Shown one piece after another: positions 38,631 through 43,738 of a stretch of 43,738 nucleotides of DNA; the stretch's first letter is position 1, and each line of letters starts with the position of its first letter. The notes beneath the pieces were generated by a model. That model searched no databases. It was not told the DNA's origin and saw only the letters and a list, made by a program, of their open reading frames with translations. The stretch is from an uncultured Ellagibacter sp. (GTDB taxonomy: Bacteria > Actinomycetota > Coriobacteriia > Coriobacteriales > Eggerthellaceae). The DNA lies in assembly GCF_934617235.1 (NCBI RefSeq), contig NZ_CAKTTZ010000017.1, forward strand, positions 1-43,738. Reading direction: 5' to 3'. Position numbers and translations under genes: made by a program.

Positions 38631-39878
38631 CTATTTCGTTTCCTGCTTGTGTATTTTGCCCTTAAGGCCAAGTTCGGGAATTGCGAACACGAACACTGCG
38701 CCAGCAAGCAATACGCACACGCTGAGGAGCATGAAGAACATGACCATATTTCCTCCGCAGAGCGGCGCGATTACGAAAGACGGGATAATGAACGCGGACA
38801 AGTTTTGGAAGAATGTCTGGATGCCGCCAGCCGTGCCCATGTGCACTGGCTTGATGGTGGGAATCATGCCGACGGAGCCTTTGATGATTCCGATGTTGCC
38901 CCAAACGATGAAAGCGCCGAGGAGCATCAAGGGTAATGTTGCGCCCGAGACAGGGAGCCACCATGCAACCATCAGCAGCCCTGCCCCGAGGAATGCCATC
39001 ACGCCAAAAACTGGCTTCATACGTTGCAGCTTGTCTGCAATAGGGCCGCAAACCCAGTTAGATGGCATGCCGGCCAGGTTGATAAACGATGCCCACGCAG
39101 CTGCTGTAGCAGGGTCGATTCCCTTCTCTGCCAAGCCTGCGGGGATGTTGCCGGCATAGGCGGCAGAAGAAGCCATGGAGAGCATCATGACAACCGATAC
39201 CAGCAGTAGCGTTTTGTTGCTGAAGCATGCCTTGACTGCGGTAATCGAATAGGAATCTTTCATGATCTCGGCGTCCTTCGGCATTCGGGCTAGTACGAAC
39301 CAGAGAACGGTTGCAACCACAAGGACGATGGCACTGCAGATCCACGTTGCGCGAAGGTCGGTTATGTTTGCAGAGGCATACGCCATCATGCCGGTAACGC
39401 CGATGCCTGCGCCTGAGACGTAGAGAGTCATACCAGTCGTGATCTTCGTCCCGAACCAGGCACGAAGGAACTTCACTGAGTTGGAATTCATTCCCGCAAG
39501 GCCCATGCCAATGAAGAAGCAGGAAGCATAGAGCATTGCAAAGCTATCGGGTGTATCGCAGAAGATCCTGGCAATGCCGGCGATCGATGCGATGATCATG
39601 CCGATTCCCAAAATCTTCACGACGCCGAATTTGTCGGCTAAAATCCCCATAGGAATTGAGAATAGGGCGCCTGTTAAAAAGCCAATAAGCGTAAGCTGCA
39701 CAAAAGCGCCCTGGTCGATCCCCCAGTCTCCGATGATCGTTGCAGAAAATGCGCCTGGAACAGCAACTGCACCCATCAACGAAGCGTGCATCAATCCGAT
39801 GCAGATGACCGCCACCCACCGATATGGTGATAGCTTTTGCTGATTAGTCATCTTTTTCGGCTCAGCTGATGTACTCAT
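38631..39878 (-). CDS. MFS transporter, substrate unknown
   Basis: This 415-residue protein has about twelve hydrophobic helices and the MFS loop signature in GILADKFGVVK, with a related GPIADKLQRMK after helix 8. General form suggests the CynX/NimT- or OFA-like small-solute carriers seen next to anaerobic oxidoreductases in this group, but no substrate motif was found. The start ATG at 39878 has AAGGGGA just upstream; a frame extending to 39998 would add a basic, non-hydrophobic segment without a site and was rejected. It is divergent from a second MFS gene (251 bp apart) and could serve the molybdoenzyme pathway. Confidence 0.85.
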   Translation of the reverse strand: MSTSAEPKKMTNQQKLSPYRWVAVICIGLMHASLMGAVAVPGAFSATIIGDWGIDQGAFVQLTLIGFLTGALFSIPMGILADKFGVVKILGIGMIIASIAGIARIFCDTPDSFAMLYASCFFIGMGLAGMNSNSVKFLRAWFGTKITTGMTLYVSGAGIGVTGMMAYASANITDLRATWICSAIVLVVATVLWFVLARMPKDAEIMKDSYSITAVKACFSNKTLLLVSVVMMLSMASSAAYAGNIPAGLAEKGIDPATAAAWASFINLAGMPSNWVCGPIADKLQRMKPVFGVMAFLGAGLLMVAWWLPVSGATLPLMLLGAFIVWGNIGIIKGSVGMIPTIKPVHMGTAGGIQTFFQNLSAFIIPSFVIAPLCGGNMVMFFMLLSVCVLLAGAVFVFAIPELGLKGKIHKQETK

Positions 39879-40129
39879 ACAATTCCCCTTTACCTTGTTT
39901 CCCCATCGGCGTTTACCGACCTTGATTTGCACTCTACGGCGCGCGACGTAGGGAGGGATAGGTGCATTATCTCCTAGATGAGCAGCGTATTTTTTCAAGT
40001 GGATTTAGATGTCTAGAGGTTCTGAACAATTATATGGTTTTGTTTATCGCGTGAGCTCCTGCATAAGTGTTTTGCTCATAGCAGTCACCGCTGTGGAGAA
40101 AAAAGTATTAACCGAGGAAAGGGGCTTTC

Positions 40130-41377
40130 GTGGAAAAGAGCGCAAAAAGGCAAGCTGCTCCAAAAGGTGCGCGACCTGGTGTTCGCGCTTATCAGAACAC
40201 CGTTCTTGTCAGTCTAGTAATTCTCCTGATTGGACTTGCGGCTGCCTGCACTCAGTACAAAGCCTCTACGATTCTGACCGCTATAGCGCCGATGTTTGAT
40301 TTGGCGAATGGCGGTGCATCGTGGATCATGTCCATATTCACGTTTGTCGGCATCTTCGTCGCGCTTCCTTCCGGGAAGGTGGCGCAGCAATTTGGATTTA
40401 AGAAAGCGATTCTCATCTCCGTCGCCATTCTTGTTGCTGGATCGCTGATCGGGCTTCTTTCGAATCATAACGGGGCAGTACTCATTATTTCTCGTGGCAT
40501 AGAGGGTGCGGCGCTTACGTGCATTACCGCCTGTGCTCCTATTGCAATCAAGCAGTGCGTGCCGCCTGAGAAGATGGGCATTGCGAATGGGATATGGGGA
40601 TGTTGGGGAAATGGAGGAGCCGTAATCGCTTGCGTGCTTACTCCGCAGATCTTTGAAGCTGCGGGTTTCGAGGGCGTTTGGATTGTCTTTGCGATTGTCT
40701 CTGCGATTGCGGCTGTTCTTTTCGCGATCTATATTAAGACGCCTTTGCGGGAAGTTGGGCTTACCGAGGCATATGAAGAAGCGGCGGGGCTCGCCGGGAA
40801 AAGTTCCTATCGAGAATTTGCCAAGCGTGACAATTTTTTGCTTCTTATAGCATTCGTCTGCATGAATCTCATCATGCTTGCATTGCTCGGCCTCTTACCC
40901 TCGATTCTCCAGCTTCCTGAAAAGGGTTTTAGCATGTCGCTAGCTGGCTTTGCCACGACGCTCGCCTCGCTTCTCGCGCTGGTCTCTTGCCCGTTCTTTG
41001 GATTTCTCGCTGACAAGATGGGGCGTATTAAGCCGCTGCTTGTCACAACTCTCGTAGTGCTTGGCCCGTGTCTATTTATTATGTATACGCAAACAGGAAC
41101 ATTATTCTGGATTGCGGTTTGCATCCTCGGCCTCATTGGATTTGGCTGCACGGGATTGTTCATTGCTGGGTGGATGCAGCTCATGCCTCGATCTGAAGCA
41201 GTTGCGAAAGGCATGGGCCTTCTAACCTTTGTTCAGTGCGTCGGCCAGTTTCTCGGCACCTTTTTTGTGCAGCTTCTGTTGGGCCCTTCGTATGGAAACT
41301 ACTTTGTAGCGGGCATCGTTTTGATGGTTATTGGGTTTTTGGGGACTGCGGCAATTTTGATTTCTCGACTCAAGTAG
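40130..41377 (+). CDS. MFS transporter, CynX/NimT-like
   Basis: This 415-residue carrier has about twelve hydrophobic helices, PSGKVAQQFGFKKAI as the first loop signature and FFGFLADKMGRIKPL in the second half. The pattern GIANGIWGCWGNGGAVIACVLTP resembles CynX/NimT-type and related anion carriers. The GTG start at 40130 is supported by AAAGGGG (40118-40124) 5 bp upstream. A TetR-family regulator follows 97 bp downstream on the same strand and may control it. The substrate cannot be deduced. It shares only general MFS features with the divergent carrier at 38631-39878. Confidence 0.87.
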   Translation: MEKSAKRQAAPKGARPGVRAYQNTVLVSLVILLIGLAAACTQYKASTILTAIAPMFDLANGGASWIMSIFTFVGIFVALPSGKVAQQFGFKKAILISVAILVAGSLIGLLSNHNGAVLIISRGIEGAALTCITACAPIAIKQCVPPEKMGIANGIWGCWGNGGAVIACVLTPQIFEAAGFEGVWIVFAIVSAIAAVLFAIYIKTPLREVGLTEAYEEAAGLAGKSSYREFAKRDNFLLLIAFVCMNLIMLALLGLLPSILQLPEKGFSMSLAGFATTLASLLALVSCPFFGFLADKMGRIKPLLVTTLVVLGPCLFIMYTQTGTLFWIAVCILGLIGFGCTGLFIAGWMQLMPRSEAVAKGMGLLTFVQCVGQFLGTFFVQLLLGPSYGNYFVAGIVLMVIGFLGTAAILISRLK

Positions 41378-41474
41378 CGGCGGGTATATAAGCGCCCCCC
41401 TTTGTGTCGTCTCTCTTTCGCCTTGATGCTTTTTGCTGTACGATGACTAAAAGGGTGATACTGAGGGGGAAGTT

Positions 41475-42104
41475 ATGGCCTTTCAAGACGACGATTTATC
41501 TGCGTACGAAAATCACTTCTCGGGGTCTTTCCACACAAAGGCAAGAATCGTGAAGGCTTTTGACGATTTATGCAAGGAAAAGCCTTACGACAAAATAAAG
41601 ATCGAGGACATCGTAGCTGCGACGGGGCTTAGTCGTTCGGGGTTTTATTACCACTTTCAGGATAAGAATGACATCCTTATCTGGCTTTCATGCCAGAGCT
41701 ATAGTGCTGGTCTCAAGGAAACGGGGCGAACTCTTACTTGGCATGAGGCCCACCGAAGAACAACCTGTTATTTTATGAAGTTCAAGGCTTTGTTTGTGGC
41801 AGGGGCGAGTTGTCGGGAATATCGAGGTGGACAACCCTTTTTTGTTCGTTGGCGGCAGAGACAGCTTACGGAAACCATGCTCTCTTATCAGCAAAAAGAG
41901 ATTACGCCTTTAATCAAGTTCCAAATTGAGGCAGTCCCTTACGTCGAGATTGCAATGGCTCAGAAATTCATGCAGGGAGAGCTCGGAATTAGCCTCGACG
42001 AGTATTGCGAGATGATCGTAAGCCTTGTCCCCCGAGAACTGTATGAGGCGTTAGCTGTTCCGGCTACTCCTGCTCCATCGGGTGACTCCATGTTTCTGTT
42101 CTAG
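41475..42104 (+). CDS. TetR/AcrR-family transcriptional regulator
   Basis: This 209-residue protein starts at ATG 41475 behind GAGGGGGAAG. The N-terminal helix-turn-helix (about residues 20-68) reads KARIVKAFDDLCKEKPYDKIKIEDIVAATGLSRSGFYYHFQDKNDIL, the standard TetR form, quoted here only as a pattern of positions. The C-terminal ligand domain is not similar to any family I recognise. It directly follows the MFS gene and is its likely regulator. Confidence 0.9.
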   Translation: MAFQDDDLSAYENHFSGSFHTKARIVKAFDDLCKEKPYDKIKIEDIVAATGLSRSGFYYHFQDKNDILIWLSCQSYSAGLKETGRTLTWHEAHRRTTCYFMKFKALFVAGASCREYRGGQPFFVRWRQRQLTETMLSYQQKEITPLIKFQIEAVPYVEIAMAQKFMQGELGISLDEYCEMIVSLVPRELYEALAVPATPAPSGDSMFLF

Positions 42105-42185
42105 GTTGGCATCGCAGCCTGTTTTCTCCATGGGAGACTGCGGGATTATAATGCGATGTCGTATGCACTGAGCGGTATAGTAAAT

Positions 42186-42292
42186 GGAAATTCCGAATAC
42201 TTCTCGCATGAAAATCCGAATATTGGGTGGGGGAAATTTCGAATGAAACTAACAGGAAAATCCGAAGATTTTTAACAGGAAAATCCGAATCG
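42186..42292. repeat. TCCGAAT repeat cluster upstream of an ATPase gene
   Basis: Cores occur at 42191-42198, 42215-42221, 42239-42244 (TTCGAAT variant), 42261-42266 and 42284-42290, most preceded by GAAAA or GGAAA. Spacing is irregular (about 18-25 bp). The last copy ends 67 bp before the ATPase start. Part of the array recurs at 30603-30681. The units are too short and irregular for CRISPR; an operator or protein-recognition array is more likely. Confidence 0.75.
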
Positions 42293-42356
42293 ACACACTC
42301 AGGGCGCCCGAAAGACGCTAGACTCTCATCAATGTTGCGAGTGAGGGAAAGGCGCT

Positions 42357-43661
42357 ATGGGAGCGAACTTCGAAAAGCCTGAGGGATATATGCCGCGCGT
42401 TGCCGACGCGCAAATCGAGCGGTACCTGAAGGCGTTTGGGGCTGTTGAGATAGCGGGGACAAAGTGGTGCGGCAAGACGTGGTCTGCCCTCATGCACGGA
42501 GCCTCGGTTTCCTATGTTGACGAGCATTTAGATTTGGCTCGCGCCGACCCGTCCATGATGCTGATGGGGGCTCGCCCTCATGTAATCGACGAATGGCAGC
42601 GCGTCCCCGCCATCTGGGATTGCGTCCGCCATGAGGTCGACCGGGCGCGCGGAACGCGCGGCGCTTTCATACTTACAGGGTCCTCGACGCCCGCAGCCTG
42701 CCAGGGCGAGCAGGGGCCCGCGCATAGCGGCGCTGGGCGGATTGGCCGCGTTCGCATGAGCCCCATGAGCTTGTTCGAGTCCGGGGAATCGAGCGGGCAG
42801 GTCAGCCTTTCGGGTTTGTTCGCTGGTGAATTCACGCCGTGCGTTGCCGAGCGCGACACAGTGGGGCTTGTCGAAGCTGCCTGTCGAGGCGGCTGGCCGG
42901 AGGCCGTCGACATGGAAGTCGACGCAGCGCAGCTTATTGCCCGCGAGTACGTTACGGCGGCGCTTGGCGTGAGCGTTCCTGCGCTCGGCCTCGATCCCGA
43001 TATCGCTCGCAGGCTCGCCGCCTCCCTCGCGCGGAACCTGGGGCAAGCTGCAACGTATAAGACGATAATCACCGACATGTTCGGCGCCGAGGAGAGCCCG
43101 CTCAGCGTGATCGACGAGGGGCGGGTGCGCGTCTATCTCGATGCGCTCAAGGGTATGTACATCGTGGAGGAGGTTCCCGGATGGGCGCCTCCCGCCCGCG
43201 ACAGGAAGCGCTTCGCGACGAAGCCCAAGCGCTATCTTGCCGACCCGAGCCTTGCCTGTGCGCTGCTCGGCATGTCGCCTGCTGCGCTCCTTGACGATTG
43301 GCAGACGTTCGGGCTGGTGTTCGAGAACATGGCGGTGCGCGATCTGTCGGTTTACGCCCGGGCGCTCGATTTGCTCGATGACGTGCCCGTTCGCTACTAC
43401 CGCGATGACTCGGGGGTTGAGGCTGACGCCATCGTGCAGCTCGCCGACGGTCGTTGGGCGGCTTTCGAGTTCAAGGTCAGCGAGGACAAGGTGGAAAGGG
43501 GGGTCGCGAGCCTTGAGCGCATGCGCCGCAAGGTGTGCGAAAACCCCCGCTCGCAAACGAGGCCTCCCGAGTTCATGGCGGTGATTACGGGAGTGGGCGA
43601 GTACGCCCGCGAAGTGGCCGAGGGAATCGTTGTGGTGCCGATTCGCCTCCTTGGGAAGTAG
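42357..43661 (+). CDS. Solitary AAA ATPase with DUF4143-like C-terminus, second type
   Basis: This 434-residue protein has Walker A GTKWCGKT (residues 34-41), Walker B-like VIDEWQ near 77 and LTGSSTP as sensor region. The C-terminal part reads GVEADAIVQ followed by AAFEFKVSED, matching the E/D...ExK core of PD-(D/E)XK-like folds. It differs clearly from the ATPase at 3609-4898 in Walker motifs, so the two are not recent duplicates. The start ATG at 42357 has GAGGGAAAGG upstream. The gene stands alone behind the TCCGAAT repeat array, which may be its operator. Function is unknown; DNA-related activity is inferred from the fold. Confidence 0.85.
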   Translation: MGANFEKPEGYMPRVADAQIERYLKAFGAVEIAGTKWCGKTWSALMHGASVSYVDEHLDLARADPSMMLMGARPHVIDEWQRVPAIWDCVRHEVDRARGTRGAFILTGSSTPAACQGEQGPAHSGAGRIGRVRMSPMSLFESGESSGQVSLSGLFAGEFTPCVAERDTVGLVEAACRGGWPEAVDMEVDAAQLIAREYVTAALGVSVPALGLDPDIARRLAASLARNLGQAATYKTIITDMFGAEESPLSVIDEGRVRVYLDALKGMYIVEEVPGWAPPARDRKRFATKPKRYLADPSLACALLGMSPAALLDDWQTFGLVFENMAVRDLSVYARALDLLDDVPVRYYRDDSGVEADAIVQLADGRWAAFEFKVSEDKVERGVASLERMRRKVCENPRSQTRPPEFMAVITGVGEYAREVAEGIVVVPIRLLGK

Positions 43662-43738
43662 GAGAAGCGGCACCGCGAAGTGCTCCGTGAGCTGCCAACG
43701 TGAAGCCGGTTGTTGTCCGAATGAACGCCACAAAAGCT

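Noticed and set aside
40009..40299. 96-codon frame overlapping the start of the MFS gene
   Set aside because: It overlaps the supported GTG start at 40130 in another frame and shows no protein-like pattern.
42186..42292. Possible CRISPR array
   Set aside because: The repeat core is only about 7-12 bp, spacing is irregular, units are imperfect and no cas genes are nearby.

Overview
The window (43.7 kb, GC-rich with a few AT-rich patches) most resembles the chromosome of an anaerobic gut actinobacterium of the class Coriobacteriia, probably Eggerthellaceae. This is inferred from three gene types typical of that group: a LuxR regulator with a long membrane-spanning N-terminus, a molybdopterin oxidoreductase paired with a small two-cluster iron-sulfur protein, and an S-layer-homology (SLH) surface protein in a single-membrane cell. 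No rRNA, tRNA or CRISPR array was seen. The species cannot be named from the sequence.

Left part (1-8 kb): the 3' part of an aconitase-family hydratase, a sodium-dependent NSS-type amino-acid transporter, a solitary AAA ATPase with a DUF4143-like C-terminus behind a perfect 12-bp inverted repeat, a small membrane protein, and a peptide-deformylase-like protein that lacks the catalytic glutamate. An AT-rich island follows, then an IS110-family element. The element carries a candidate bridge RNA upstream of its transposase and sits directly upstream of the SLH gene.

Centre (8-27 kb): a cell-surface block on the + strand. It holds an SLH-domain protein, a SecA ATPase without the usual zinc-binding tail, and a 4272-residue secreted adhesin. 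The adhesin has an N-terminal head, about 12 Cna_B-like modules, about 13 SpaA-like modules and a non-canonical sorting signal (LAKTG). A reasonable reading is a surface-protein export and display locus; no sortase or other accessory Sec gene lies in the window. A 15-bp terminator-like hairpin ends only 41 bp before the secA start, so secA may be controlled by attenuation.

Right part (27-42 kb): a membrane-anchored alpha/beta hydrolase with a polytopic C-terminus and a divergent LuxR-type membrane regulator. Next is a group that looks like aromatic-acid metabolism: an amidohydrolase of the decarboxylase/hydratase type, a LysR regulator with a cluster of CATTCGAATG-type palindromes, an AAHS-type aromatic acid/proton symporter, and a cytoplasmic molybdopterin enzyme with its ferredoxin-like subunit. 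A zinc-ribbon protein, two further MFS carriers and a TetR regulator follow.

The right edge holds a second DUF4143-type ATPase. It is preceded by short TCCGAAT repeats, and a 30-bp block of these (28/30 identical) recurs alone at 30.65 kb between two convergent genes. This orphan copy, the IS110 bridge-RNA candidate and the SLH-SecA-adhesin locus are the parts most worth a second look.
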